Below are positions 22,465 to 35,700 of a stretch of DNA of 64,000 nt, one piece after another. A program made the translations under genes and the position numbers. Origin of the DNA: Myrica gale (taxonomy: Eukaryota; Streptophyta; Magnoliopsida; Fagales; Myricaceae); assembly GCA_963930655.1 (NCBI GenBank), contig OZ005611.1, positions 4,347,501-4,411,500 on the forward strand, in the 5' to 3' direction. How positions within the stretch are numbered: the first letter of the stretch is position 1; each line of letters starts with the position of its first letter. Under the pieces are notes generated by a model. It was not told the DNA's origin. It worked only from the letters and a program-made list of their open reading frames with translations, and made no database searches.

Positions 22465-23692
22465 GTAATACCAGATACATATCAGTTTTCTGGTAATGCT
22501 GCTCAGAAAACCCAATGACCCTGGGCAGGGATAGATGTTTCTGATCCGTGCGAACGAACGAGTACAGCTGTTGCTATCTGCGTCATGCATATACCGACCA
22601 TACACACAATCTCTTCACGTCAGAACGGTTTTCATTAACGTCCGTAAGCAGTATAAAAATTTGTCTAGCAATTTGTGAAGAAACTGAAGCTGGACAGAGG
22701 CAAGCGTGAACATGGAATGGAGACGGGGCTGATTGTTTTTTTTTTCTTTTTCTACGCGAGATGGGGCTGACAAGTTAGTGGAGCAAGTGTTCAAGGACCA
22801 AAGGGTTTCTCAGTGTTTTACAGAAAGCGGGAATTGTCATTGTTTTTTTGTTTTTATCATACTTTCATTCTTTCATTTTTTTTCTAGGTATACTTTAATT
22901 CAACTATATATATAGATTTATTTGTACAGATTGTTATTTTTTTTTCAAAGCTCTACAGTTCGGTTATTCTGACATTATTGGCACATCATATGTTTGTCAT
23001 AAGACTCGAGATTCTCGGGCTGAGTGAGCAAGACTATTAAGGTAGTCTCTGTATAAAATAAAGCATACTACAATTGAGAATTGAAGAAGATAAATGCAAA
23101 GAGCAATTTTCATATTAATTTTCTCTTATGGTAAACAATAGCCAAGGTGAATTTGAAGAAGCCAGTTTTCCTGTCTGCTTAAAGCTCCTCAAAAAGCCCA
23201 TTCGCCTTTCAGGTCTCTACTCCAGCCCCACTGCATAAGTGAACTCTTTCTGCTTCCTTCCCAATTTTCAATTCCTACTCTCTTGGGCTAGGGATCCACC
23301 TAACAAAACTGCCTCTCACACTTGTTCTTCTTTAACCCCCACCTACTGCTTCAACCTTAAAATATTAATGCAACAAGTAGACAGCGATGCCGATGAAGCT
23401 ATTGGGAAATATACTAACAGAAGATAACTAGAGAAATATTTGATAATCTTCCTTAAGACAAGGTACTGGCGTCATAAATTAATAATATAGTTCCTTAAGA
23501 CAGCTGTGTGGCACTGCTATTTGAATACTTTTATAATGACCATATTGTGGCCTCACATGATGTCTCTTACATGTTCATCAACATATGAGAGAACGCTGAA
23601 TTCAAGAAGGGCACTTCTAAAACTTTCCATAGAGTTCTGGCAATTGCTATCTGACCCATCAAGAGCTTCTGATCAAATAAGCTTTCTGAAAA
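22465..23692. other. Intergenic and dioxygenase promoter region
   Basis: No gene is recognised. T-rich tracts occur at about 22735-22750 and 22935-22950. No clear TATA box could be assigned to the downstream dioxygenase. Confidence 0.5.
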
Positions 23693-23707
23693 ATGCAGTC
23701 GTTTAAA

Positions 23708-25906
23708 ATGGCAACTACAACCAAACCTCAGCTTGCACTTGAGCCAAATTTCATTCTCCCAGAGGATAAAAGACCACAACTTTCACAGATAACCTCCCTG
23801 GCCTCAATTCCTGTCATTGACTTGAATGATGAAGATATCAAAACTGGTGGTCATTGCTCGTCCTCCTTACTTGAGAAAATATCACAAGCTTGTGAGGAGT
23901 ACGGGTTCTTTCAAATCATCAACCATGGTGTCCCTGAAGAATTATGTGACAAAGTGATGACTGCCATAACCGAGTTCTTCGAATTGCCTCCTGAAGAAAG
24001 AGCAGAGTTTTTCTCAGAAGATCCTACCAAGCATGTGAGACTTTTCAACTATTACCTTAAGGTTGAAGGCCAAGAGAAAGTCACGATGTGGAGTGAAAAC
24101 TTCTCTCATCCTTGGCATCCAGTAGACGATTTCTTCGCTCATCAGTTACCTAAAAATCCACCGTACTACAGGTAATTCTTCTTTAATATAGCTTTTCGAC
24201 ACAGTATTTTCACTAACATGTGTGGCGCTCGACATGACTGTGCGGTGTCCCGTTTACATGGATTTTGATTGCTTTAGAGAGGCTTTTGCTGAATATGCAA
24301 AGGAGGTTGGTGCGTTGGTCGATAGGCTTTTCAGCTTGCTTTCCCAAGCGCTTGGGCTGGAGAAAGATTGCTTGCAGAAAAGGCTGGGTGACGCACCTAT
24401 TCTAAAAACACAAGCAAATTTTTATCCACCATGTCCGAACCCTGAGCTGACGTTGGGTCTGGCTGTTCACACTGATTCCTTTGCACTCACAGTGCTCCGG
24501 CAATCTGCAGGAGTGACAGGGCTCCAAGTGATCAAAGACGAGAAATGGGTAGCAGTTGATCCAGTTCCAAATGCGTTTGTCATCAATTTGGGTGATCAGT
24601 TACAGGTAATTGAGAAATTAATTAAGACTTAATAAGACAAATGCAATCACGTGTTGGTTCATTATCTTAGTCTATATATGTCTAATTCCACGAAGTTGCA
24701 CATTTGCAAGTGGTGCAATTTCTGTCTTTTAAACTGCCTCTCTTGACTTTGTAGAGCAGCTGTTTATTGATTTACTTAAAACTTCTTTTATATTCTGACT
24801 ACTTTAAGGACAACTTGGCACCTATAGGCCCGCGATTTAATACAAAAACAAAATCATATTCTACCCGCTACAACTATGACCTCCTTAATTTGTAATCTAG
24901 TCCTCCATCTATTATCTTTTATTGACCCACTTTTTTTCGTTTTTACAATTATGTCTCTTCGATGGATTTTTCTCTGTGACTTAGATCTCTTATCTATGCC
25001 ACACTTTTACTTAAAAGTATCATTCTGGTAGTTTAAATGGGTCAATTATAAAAAAAAATAATGAGATTTTGGAACACTTTACAATTAGAATAGTAGTTTA
25101 CTATGAAAAAGTGTAAGGGATAAATATTACATTTTACACCCTCTAATTTTGAGAGTCTTGACATTTTACATTCTTATCCTATTATTTTTATCATATTACA
25201 CCTACTAACTAATGATTTCAAACACTTTGCACTTTCTATTAAAATTTTCCGTCAGTTTGTAGAGAAATTTATCTTTTGGTCTATAAAATTATATTGTTAC
25301 TTTCATAAAATTCACGGCAAAAAAAAACATGGATGTAAAATTATCATTTTGTAAGTAAAAATTATTTTCTGTTCAAATTAATTGAAAATTTAAAGGAAAT
25401 ATGCAAGTGTCTGAAATCAGCTGTTGGTGAGAGCAATGTGACAAAAATAATAAATTAGAATGTTAAGTGCCAAGACTCTATAGTTGGAGGATATAAAGTG
25501 TATTTAACCCAAAGTGTAAAATTTTCCTTTAAACTCCCCAAATCTTTGTTAGATAGCTAGAAGGTAATGAACAAAATTATTTCCTATATATATTGTGTGA
25601 GATATGTGTTCTGGATGGCTGGAAGTGTTGATTTGTCCATCCAAATTTCCAATGCAGGTTATGAGTAATGGAAGGTTTAAGAGTGTCCACCACAGAGCAG
25701 TAACCAACAAGTTGTTGCCGCGAGTATCACTAGCCGTGTTCTACGGACCAAATTACAACACTGTGATTTGCCCAGTTGAGGATTTGATCGATGAGGAGCA
25801 CCCACCACTGTACCGAAGCTATACTTTCAAAGAGTTTATGGAAGAATTCCATAGACAAGAAGGAACGAGAAGGAGAGTAATGGAAGCTTTCGAGTTGCCA
25901 TGTTAA
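23708..25906 (+). CDS. 2-oxoglutarate/Fe(II)-dependent dioxygenase (DMR6/H6H-like, DOXC class)
   Basis: Three exons: 23708-24171, 24278-24605, 25658-25906, giving 346 residues, the normal size of plant DOXC enzymes. Exon 1 holds the N-terminal DIOX_N domain (IPVIDLND, CEEYGFFQIINHGVPEEL). Exons 2-3 hold the catalytic jelly roll: NFYPPCPNPELTLG, the iron ligands His and Asp in HTDSF, LGDQLQ, the third ligand His in KSVHHRAV, and the 2-oxoglutarate-binding RVS in LPRVSLAVF. The enzyme should hydroxylate or desaturate a small molecule using 2-oxoglutarate and oxygen in the cytosol; the substrate cannot be read from the sequence. Overall similarity is to proteins annotated as DMR6-like or hyoscyamine 6-dioxygenase-like. 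An in-frame ATG five codons upstream (23693) is an alternative start. The second intron, about 1.05 kb, is AT-rich. No damage is seen. Confidence 0.9.
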
Positions 25907-28358
25907 CAACTTCATCGACCTATCTTTATGTATTAGTAGTTCGGTTACCTAATATGTTAATCTCTTTTGAGTATGATGTTCAAATATTTGTAACACAGAC
26001 TGCTTAATTTGTTTGGTTTCTGTGGATTTCAAATCCACATCATCTAGCGTGAGGTGTGTTTTGGACAATATTAGAAATTCACTTCATAGCTTTGGTTATC
26101 TACTTATAAAAATTCCGGTGCACCTTAATGACCTTTTTTACTACTAACTAGCATAGGGGGATTTTCTGATTTTGGAGATCATGGTGATGTTCGTTTTGAA
26201 GGTTTTTGTAGGATTTGAAGAATTTTGTGAATTTTTAGGTGATGTTAGAGTTGTGTTGGTGTTTGTGTAGAAGTTGTTGATGTGTTAAAAAAATTAATGA
26301 TGATGTTTAAATTTGTTTTTATTTTTATTGGAATTTATTAATTTTTTTATTAAATTTTAAATATTATATATATATATAAATTAAAAAAAAAACAAAAAAA
26401 AAAGCACAAAAGACAAAATTTTGAACTCGGCGGAATTACTTCTTTTTTCATTCACCGAAAAGAATGAAAACTTTTGAATTCAAAGTCAACAAGTGCGGCT
26501 CGCAGGGGACAGCTCCGGGGACAGGTTCAGAAACATTGCAGTTTTGGCTGCAGATGGCAAGCAGATTTTACGTAGAAGGACTAATGTGCCCTTTAATTGT
26601 TTTGTTCACTGTTCTTGAATTGAGGATAATTTAGTAATTCTTTTTTAAAAATTTGAGGGCAAATTTGAAAACAAATACACAGCGTCCTCAAATTTTTTTA
26701 CGCTTGCCGAACATGAGTTATCTCAGTTTTCGAATCCGGCGTTTTCTCACAAAACGAACATGCTCCTTGTCTCGGTAACATCATGTGAGAGGCTCATACA
26801 ACACACGCATTTTACCCTCGTGAGGCCCACATGCATCCATCCGCGTAAGGCCCAGCACTAACGAATTGCAAAGCTTTCCATGTAGGTTATGGGCCATGGA
26901 TGGTTTGAGAGCGTGTGTCACACCCGACTTTGGGGACTCCGTCTGGGGATTTTTTTTTTTTTTAACTCCGTACTAGGAGTCTCTACTCTCTAGCCATCCA
27001 TCGGTTGGGCCTCCTTCTTCCTTGTTTGTTTCGATCCGCAATTAAGGTGATGGGACAAGGTTTTATGAACTCCAACTTTCAAAAGTATGATCTTCTGGGA
27101 TCTTCTAAGACATAAAGGTAATGGCAATTGGACCGAATGAACTTCTAGAGGATTAGATCTGCCTAATCGGTAGTTGGGATAGGCATCGTACTATTTCACA
27201 ACGTGTTTCTTTCGAATTTTGCTTCTTGCCGTTATATATGACTTGATAAGATGGACAGTGACCATGTCATTCAAGAGGATGATGGTATAAATTAAAGTCC
27301 AACAAAATTAAATATAATATTACAAATAAACAAACCAAGCTATTTCCTTTCCTCGTCTTCTTCTTTTCGTGAGTAGTAAATATGATAAAATTAGATTTAT
27401 CCCCATTATATTATTTATTTATCCTAAAGCGCTTCTAGAATATTTTTTTTCTTACCAACTTAGAAAAATTGGAGGGAAAGTGAAAGGACTACTATAGATA
27501 TGTTTTGTTTAGTTTTTAAAATAATTTTTATTTTTGTATTTTTTTTAAGTAGTGTAGATTTTTTTAAGATCGATGAAAAGTTAGTTAAAAGTTGTTGAAA
27601 TTTGTAAAAAGTTATTGTGATTAGTGAAAAGGTATTGAAATTGATGAAGAAATTAGTGTGATCGGTAAAAATGTATTGAAATTGATGAAAAAGTGAATGA
27701 AAAGTTTTTATATAATTTTTAAAAATTTAAACAAATATAATTTATATTTCTCGAAAAAGACCGCAACGAATTTATAGCTGTCAATACACGCATCATTGAA
27801 AAGAGTCTATTAAGAGGGAGGCTGACATTTAAGGTCGTGCGGTATTTTACCAAGCGCTTCTAGACCTAAGACCACTAAACTATTTTCTTTCACAGCTTTT
27901 GAATATAATAAGAAATATTGGTCCGGGGAAAAGTAAAACTTTCAAATCAAAAGGGTGCTTTTCTGGCCGTCAGATTTTATCTGTCACTGTCTCTGCACAG
28001 CAACGAAAGGACGTGATCCCAATTTTTTTTTTGTCTCCGAGTAATAATGGCTGCGGCCGATTTGGAACGACATTGGGGGAAACGTGTCAATTCCTTCTTA
28101 CCGTCAAGCGGGAAATGTGTTCCGACTTTCCCTCTGCTCCTACAGGAAAAATCTTTCCTTTTTCAGAGGCCACGTCTCCTCGCTTCTTGAAACGATCGCC
28201 ACCGTCTATTATTGGACAAGCATATCATCTGATATGGCGGCGTTATCTTTTTGGCAAGAACTTTTCGGTTAAAAGAGCTGCGAAGGCAACAGAGAAAGGG
28301 AGAAAAAATTGGGTTAAAAAATAGAAAAAGTATATAATCTTTTTTGTCTAGTAGAATC
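25907..28358. other. Intergenic AT-rich sequence
   Basis: No gene is recognised. ATGTTCGTTTTG at about 26188 recurs in reverse complement (CAAAACGAACAT) near 26752, possibly ends of a degraded MITE-like element of about 580 bp; no target duplication was found. Degenerate repeats of GAAATTGATGAA/AAAGTTATTG occur at about 27570-27710. A 141-codon frame at 27899-28324 (+) shows no known domain and is probably chance. Confidence 0.45.
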
Positions 28359-29117
28359 TTTAAAATTGTGGAGTAGTAAAGATCTTAATTCTTGAGATGT
28401 GTATGTATTTAGGCTTATAAATATAAGATTCTTTTTGTAATTTCATTTTTATAAATGAGATGTAAACAAATTTAATTGAGTTTTTTTATTGGTTGTCTCA
28501 TTTATCTAAAGTATAAAAATTTTATTTCTAACATGGTATCGGAGCCAGGTTTTCGGCTTTAGTCTGGTTACCCCCAGGCGACCATCCGGCTTAGTACTGG
28601 CTTTTCTCCCGGCCCAGTGCCGGCTTTCCATCCGGCTTAGTACAGGCTTTCTCCCGGCTTAGTACCGGAAACTTTTCCGGCTCACTACCGGCTTTCTCCC
28701 GGCGACCATCCGGCTTTCTCCCGGCTTAGTACCGGCAATTTCCTGGCTCAGTACCGGCAACTTTCTCCCGGCTCAGTACTGGCTTTCCCGGCTCAGTACC
28801 GGCAACCTTCTGGCTCAGTACCGGCGACTTCCCGACTTAGTACCGGTAATCTTTGTAATTATTATTTTTTTCCTGTAATTATTTTTATAACTCAAAACTC
28901 AAGTTTTGTCGGTTTGTCCACCTTGAGTTTGCGGGGGAGTGTTGAAATATGAGTAGTCCCACATTGCTTAACAATGTGGTGTGTGTATGTGTTTAGGCTT
29001 ATAAATATAAGCCTCCCTTTGTAACTTCATTTTCATAAATGAGATGTAAACAAATCCAATTGGGTTTTTTCATTGGGTGTCTCATTTATCTAAAGTAAAA
29101 AATTTTTATTTCTAACA
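28359..29117 (+). mobile_element. TRIM retrotransposon with a minisatellite interior
   Basis: The right LTR is 28940-29117 (TGTTGAAATATGAG ... ATTTCTAACA). The left LTR, about 28359-28533, is a diverged copy sharing TTTAGGCTTATAAATATAAG and TTCTAACA. TGGTATCGGAGCCA follows the left LTR (28534-28547) and matches the initiator-Met tRNA primer site. GCGGGGGAG just before the right LTR is the polypurine tract. The interior of about 406 bp has no coding capacity, so this is a TRIM that relies on proteins supplied in trans. No target duplication is visible. Confidence 0.8.
28587..28851 (+). repeat. Minisatellite of CCGGCTTAGTACCGGC-type units inside the TRIM
   Basis: About a dozen imperfect units combine (C)CGGCT(T/C)AGTACCGGC with a pyrimidine-rich spacer such as TTTCTCC. 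Units vary in spacer length and in the last word (CCGGC, CTGGC, CCGGT). The GC-rich block fills most of the space between primer site and polypurine tract. Confidence 0.85.
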
Positions 29118-30949
29118 TTAATCTTTAATTTGCCAGTAGAACTTAAAAACTCTCCATTAATTTCGATAATAAATTAAAAATGATCTCTATATATAGTTTA
29201 TTTTGATCATTAAAAGTAGCAGTACTATCCATATTATTATTATTACTCTCTCGATGATTTTATGATGAATTATTAATAAGTCATAGATATCTGGTTTCCA
29301 TGGTTAGTGCAAAGATGCGTCTATGGGAGGCGCAACATGACATAATATGAGGCAACCATATTGCACGGAAGGATAAGGGTCTGACAACCGACAATTCTCG
29401 ATCGTAATGGTCCCAACTTGAATTGGTTCTTGATGAGCGTTACAGGGAAGTACTTGTAGGACATTAGATCTCTACACCACTGTTTTATTAATAATTATGG
29501 AAGGAGAGGTACTTGTAGAACATTAGTAGATCTAAATGCCCTGGTTCAGATTGCTGGAAGGTTTTGACTCTGAGCAGAAGTGCCCGACTTAAAAGCAAGA
29601 TTGCAATTTACATTTTTGTATAATAATTATCTCCAACTACTATCATTTACCTTCCAACGGCATGGTCTTACATACCAGATCGAGTTCTCAGTGGCAATCT
29701 TAGCCTTTCTCCTCCCTGTACTGTGCCTCAATCCGTAGAACTTCTGATCTCTCTCACTCTCTTTTGATTAATCTGGAGAAACGTTTGCTTAACAGTACTT
29801 GAAGGAAAACGTCACATGTCACAGCTGGGAAGGATAGGCATGTGCTCTCGCATTCATACTAAATAATTTCATGCACGGTCTGGGCCACGTACCCCAATGG
29901 CAATATCTTCGTTAATCTTCCGTGGAAGAAACAAATTAGTTCGTCCGAGTCCAAACCAATTAACCACACGTACGGTAATACCTACATACACTGTCCTTCT
30001 TGTTCTCCAAATTAATAAGATTCCTACAATTTGAATAGGCCGGGACAACGCAACATTAAAGTCTATGTACTCCATAAGGGATCTATAGCCACTTAAGGTA
30101 CTGCGAGATTAAGTCTCGCCCTTGCCCTTCAAGAGAAACGAGGTCAAGGTGACTTTCTGTTTGGGCACAGTACTGCTTGGCATCCAAAGCACTGAGCCAC
30201 CTGATTGCACTACGTACTGTAATTATGAGATCTATAACCAGCTAACACTAACAGCATGGGAAAGACAACTTGATAAGTCACTCCACCGTGCATGCAAACA
30301 TGCCCACATAGACTGATACCACTATATATCTCTATGTGTTTGTGCACGAGTGTACATTGATATCACTATATATCTATGTAATTGTGCACGTGTGTAGAGT
30401 CCATACGAGTGACTAGAGAACCACCATTCAAATCAGGTTCAGATAGAAAACTATTGACGCTAAAATTGATCTGACCCAATACATGAGCAATGAGTTGTTT
30501 CTAAGCCGTGGGGGTGGAGCCTCCGATGCTTAAATTAGAGTTTGAGGAGAAAGAGTAATTTGACTCTAAGCTTCTTTCAAAGTACGTACCTATTGGTTTT
30601 TATAAGAGCTCCATCCTGCACGCCTTATAAGAGTAGCGAGATTGGCTGGAGAACGTAACATGTATTTTCTTACTTGGGATATCTGAATCCTCCTGAACCG
30701 AGCATTAATTACCATGCGGCTAACAGGATGCGGAGACGACATATGTAGGCTTTCGGCAGCTGACAAGGCGGGGTGGAAAAAGGTTTCTCTCATGCAGACG
30801 GAGACTTCTAATTTGCATATATTGCACGGAAGGATAGGTGGGAATTGGAAAGCTTTCTCTGCAGGTGGAGATTCTCCTCGTCCTTTCTATAAGCCCACCT
30901 CTCCGAGGTCCGGAACACTTTGGGCGTAGGGCTCTTTGGGTGAGCTCGT
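29118..30949. other. Intergenic
   Basis: No gene is recognised. A two-copy tandem duplication of about 41 bases lies at 30314-30396 (TGATACCACTATATATC and TGATATCACTATATATC starts). Confidence 0.45.
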
Positions 30950-31013
30950 GGCCCATGTCTTATCCAAACTAACGGGCCTTCTCTTGTTGGGCCCAATTTA
31001 CTTGTGTTGGGCC
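30950..31013. promoter_or_regulatory. Cluster of site II (TGGGCC/GGCCCA) motifs
   Basis: GGCCCA at 30950-30955, TGGGCC at 30988-30993 and TGGGCC at 31008-31013 fall within 64 bases. Such clusters mark promoters of housekeeping and growth-related plant genes. A CT-rich stretch with CCACCGTCACCGTCACTGTC follows at about 31169-31215, like a 5' UTR, but no intact gene is found after it. It may be the promoter of a lost gene. Confidence 0.35.
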
Positions 31014-32607
31014 AAGCCTGTCAGGTGGGCTGAAGATTCCAAACTCATTTGACAGTACGGTTGTTCGCAAGGCGCCTGCGCCGACCAATCTTGTCTGATC
31101 TGACCCATACCCAACCGAACCTGATCGTACAGTGTCGGGTTATAATAGGTCTAGGGCTTAGGCGCTAACTCTTCTCCTTCTCCTCATCCAATCGCCACCG
31201 TCACCGTCACTGTCAGCCCCATCCAAAAAAAAAATAAATGTGTTTTAATTGAATGCAATGTAATTAGATTATATTTGATTTTAATGTCATTGGGTTTGTA
31301 TTGGATTTTTAAGTTGTGATCCATTGTAAATATGTGAATTTAATATTTTTGAATCAAAATATTTTATATTACGGTTTGGTACTATAGTTCTGTTTATCTT
31401 TCGGTTGCACTTTTATATTTATTCTTCATGTTCCTCTTTTAGAGCATCACATGTGTCAAGCACCACCCTTTATCACTTTATGTGTGTGTCTTTGTTTCTT
31501 GAGTAGTGTTTGAAATATTGATTTTTATCTCTGAGAGGAAACGTACAAAAATATTTATGGTGCATATCCTAGCTGGATTTTGAAATTCTCCCTTTCAACT
31601 CAATGAATGACAATTAAATAAAATGTCATTTCAATTTCAGAGACTAATTTCTTATTCCCATACCCTAAGATATTGTATGCATATTATCCATATTGTTCTG
31701 GTTAAGCAATTCTTTTTTTTTTCTTTGGATGATTCGAAGTATGAGTTCTTTACATCATTGCTAACTGATTGATTGTCTTCACTTTATTTTATTTTGTTTA
31801 AAAAATAGATAATTTTTTGCATTACAAAAGAATTTTTTCGTTCATTTTTCCTTTAAAATTCGCCACCTTTAGATTTTAATTCGGGCTCTGCCGCTGCCTC
31901 CACCGTTGTTTCTGAAGTCGACGAGGGAGTCTCCAGTTATGATTTTTTGAAGTATGAAATAGAGGCCAGAGAGCCAGTAGGAGGGCAAACGAAATGGCCA
32001 GGACAAGGTTCATACTACGAAAGAGAGGGTGACGCGGAAGATCGTGGTCCTCAAGAAGAGTAATTCCATGTTCTTTATTTGTTCTCCTAACTTTCTAATT
32101 TTTGTGTGGGTATAACAAATTTGTTTTTACTGTTGTTTAGGATTTGGCCATCGGCATCGGCTTTTTATTTGAAAGAGAAATCATGCTTTTGATTGCTTGT
32201 TTACTGGATTTTCATGTCTTCCTATTTCAAGTATTGGTCACCATAGTTTCTTAAAACCCCACTCGGCTAACTTGTGCTTATTTTGATGTGATGTTTGGTT
32301 TTTTATGAGAAGAGAATTTTTCCTCCGCTTTGGTTGCTGATTTTGGAGAGTCATGACAGCTGAAGTTTTGAAGAATTTTGTATATTTCCTTATTTCGGAC
32401 TCAAATCCCAGTGAGGATATGACTTATGTCTTGACTGTTTGGTGTTGTGTTTTACATTTTTCTATTTTCATAACAAAATGATGCTTGAGTTCTCAACTCA
32501 GTTATCAAAGTACAGTGACAGTTTTTTTTTTTCCATGCACCATTCATAGAACTCTTCCAACTGGTCTTACTTGGATCTGTGATGGGTTGTTCACCTTTGG
32601 AATGCAG
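31014..32607. other. Intergenic, with an unassigned open frame at about 31888-32061
   Basis: A + strand frame from about 31888 to a TAA at 32059-32061 reads like sequence with coding bias (for example VVSEVDEGVSSYDFLKYE) but has no start codon and matches no family I know. The rest is AT-rich with no recognisable gene. Confidence 0.3.
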
Positions 32608-32712
32608 GTTGTTGATTATTATTCCAAGAAGAGTATTAATGTTGCTAATCTTCATGCAGAAAAACCTCCCAAAGAGGTCACGGTTGAGGTTCAGAAGGTG
32701 TTGTCTTCATAA
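32608..32712 (+). pseudogene. Orphan last exon of an adenylate kinase gene
   Basis: After an acceptor (GGAATGCAG, ending 32607) the frame reads VVDYYSKKSINVANLHAEKP, continues PKEVTVEVQKVLSS, and stops at 32710-32712. This closely follows the C-terminus of plant cytosolic/mitochondrial adenylate kinases (ADK-A/ADK4 type: DYY.KKG.VANLHAEKPPKEVT.EVQK.L). One residue is inserted (Asn in SINVANL) and the family Gly is Ser. No other exon, in particular no P-loop GPPGSGKGT, is present in the preceding kilobases. This is a fragment left by a partial duplication or deletion, not a working gene. Confidence 0.75.
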
Positions 32713-35700
32713 ATTCCGCATCCATGTGGCTTATAATTTGTATCACATTCCTCCGATACCTTGGGGTTTTTGTAGCTTATCAGTCCATATACTGTTGAAT
32801 TTCTGACTTATTAGTTAACTTCTTGGGGTTTTTGGGCTTCTTGATTGTCCTCTTAGATGTTGAAGTTTTACTTAGTTGACGCTTGTATCAGCATTCACCT
32901 AGGCCGTATTCTCTAAAAGATAATTTTTAATATAAATCATCTCTATATGATTTTTTTCTTTACCTGGAAAATGATTCTGTATGTGCTATTATGCTATGGT
33001 GCTTTATTTGTTTTCCGTGTTCCATGACACCTTTATTTGCTAGAGAATTTGCATCTCATTAACATAAAAGCAACTCTTCACCAGATATTGGCCTAGCAAT
33101 TGGTATCATTATTATTGTAGTTTTTACAAGCTATGTTTGCTTGTGACAGAATAAGCTGATAATTGGTGTTTGTTTACAGGGAAATTGTTTACTAGAAAGG
33201 TGTTTGTTTTTGCTTTCTCCAAGAGAATCGGTTGCAGATAAGAACAAGTTGTTTGGTGTTGGAGCTTGGGATTATTCAGATAAGAAGAACAAGCTGTTTG
33301 GTTTTTCATTTGGCCATTAGATTTCTACTTCTGTTTACATGTCATGTTTATAATTGTTCACATTATTTTTTGTATCTTTACTGTTCTTGGACTTGTATTA
33401 TGTAAAGATTTTTTTTTTGTTTCTTCTGGGTTCTATCTGTTGATGGTAACTCCTTATTTTATCTAAAAATGACACGTATTCATATATTGGTTGTGTATAT
33501 AAACTTAAATAAGAGAGTTAACATTAAAGTGAGATTCTATTCATGAAAATTAATCATTTTATCTCAAATCAATCCACTGAACTTTGAAGGAAGTTAATTA
33601 CAGAGACATATTAGTTATATATAACGTTTGCATTGAACCAACAGGGCCCGTACCTACTTGTACCAATTCTGAAGCTGTGAAGCAGTTGGGCTGGCGGACA
33701 TGAACCCTACCTTTACATAAAAATTACGGGACCAACGATCGACAGTAATGCAAGTAGGCTAGCAAATTATCTATTTATCCATATAAGTAAATCTGACACA
33801 CGTACTATTATTCACAGCAGATTAGCTTCATAGGCCCTGTTCAGGGAAGCAGCTGGGAGTGTAACCATTCATTAACAGTGGACCCCTCCCCTATACCTGA
33901 TCCCCACAAATATTTACAAGACTGACTCCAGTTATACTGGCTTAGATTTAATGTATCTTCAACTTGGGTGCTTCAAGAATCAAGATACAACAAATTTTCA
34001 ACCTCAGGAATTTATTACTAGATGTTGAACTACTTCCGATCACACGTACTAGAGATGTGTTGTAAATTATTCCCGACTGCTTCTGGTCGATATGTATCCG
34101 TGCATGGTAGTCCTTCGGAAGCAGCTTAATTATGATAATAGACACAGGGTTTTGTATTGATACATGTATGAGTAATATTAAGAATATAAATATAAATTAT
34201 TAAATTTTTAACCAAACATGAACTAAACAGGGAGAACACTTTTTTATATATAATGACGACAAGAAAGTAGAAGCTAAACGGAGAGGAGGGACAAAAACCT
34301 GAGACTTTTTTTAAAAAAAAACAAAAAACAAAAACCGTAGAAATTTTGTGGACATTAAAGTCATTGGCAGAAAGTCAACGATTAAACAGGCCGCCGCAAT
34401 GTGTAGAGCACGAGTACTCTACAGCTAGGGCTAAAGCTAAAGCCTAAAAGAAAGCTATGATCATGGCTTTTCGTTAACAATAGATCGAGGGGAGCAGGAA
34501 CGAGGCGATGTTGAACGAAAAGCAGGGGTGTGATTTGTGATTGCTCAATGTAACACCAAAATGATCGTACACGTGGCACATGATTGGTGCTAGCTGTTTT
34601 GCTGGGAGCACAGTATCTACCCGAAAGCTACGTGTCATGATTCACCACCGGCCAAAATCCGACAAGAGGAGTAAATGAAGCACTGCTCCGATGGATTTGC
34701 TCCCGAGATAATTTATGTTCGGAAAGCCCGCAACAGCATTTAGGAGAAAAAATTCAATTCGACACAGCACGATGAATATAAAAGCATTTTGTTATATGCA
34801 AGTCTACCCGCTCATTGTTCTTGGGTGGTCTTGATAGGGCAAGTGCCAAGTGGGTACGTAGAGCTCCAACATTGTGGCCGGTGTTTCGATTTCTTTAACT
34901 TATCTTACATATAAACGCGCGGGCATCACAGGCCTTACTAATTAAATGAGAATCATATGCACCAAATTCGGCTTGCTGTAAGCCCGTAATATTAACATTT
35001 TGGTGGAGATATATATAGGCTCTGCATATACAATATACACCATGTTTTCGTCCATGCATGTGATTGATTTTCCTTCATCGTTGGATTATGTTACCAACTC
35101 TTATTTACTAAAGTTTTGTACCTTCCTTATATTAATGTTCAAATTCAAAATTGAACGCAATTAAATGTCAGCTGAACCACCCAGTTTCAGATCTTCTTGG
35201 ACCTTGGTAGGGTTTGCAAATTAACAAGCTGATTGAATTCGACATACTAGCGAATTGAATGAGCCCGTGTGAATAAAAATAGGCATTAAATGCTTGACGC
35301 ACCAAAAGATCCTAAAACCTTCTGCTAGGGATTATATTTGTGCTGCACATATATATATATTTTAATCAAACGGGGAAACCCCCGGGAATATTTGTGCTGC
35401 ATATTTATTTGTTCCCGTTTGGCCGGACACCGTCGCACTGATACTTACATAAGCTTAGATGTTAGGAAGAGCCGTGCCATGCATCGAGGTGAGAGTATTA
35501 CCGTGTGAGCAGTACAAGTGTCAGATATGAGACGCTGGATAATGGGGTTCGCCATGCATGCACGCATGCCTGCATATGATCAGGATTTATTTACGATGTT
35601 GAATCCAGAGACAGCTTAAAGGCTTTGGTTTTTTTGCCAGGAGGTAGAAAAAGCTGTGCTCTATGGTATCAGGCTTTGCTGGCGGAGGTTTTAGTGCAGG

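Noticed and set aside
26188..26763. MITE with ATGTTCGTTTTG terminal repeats
   Set aside because: The 12-bp inverted match is real, but no target duplication or family-typical terminus could be found, so it is only noted within the intergenic entry.
27899..28324. 141-codon open frame (+)
   Set aside because: No domain or family resemblance, no promoter signals, mixed composition and a position beside repeats; likely chance.
28534..28547. TGGTATCGGAGCCA considered as part of a tRNA gene
   Set aside because: It is the primer-binding site after a TRIM LTR; no acceptor stem or B box with correct spacing is present.
31977..32062. ATGGCCAGGACAAGG considered as a gene start
   Set aside because: The frame stops after about a dozen codons, and the other open frame through this stretch has no start codon or known homologue.
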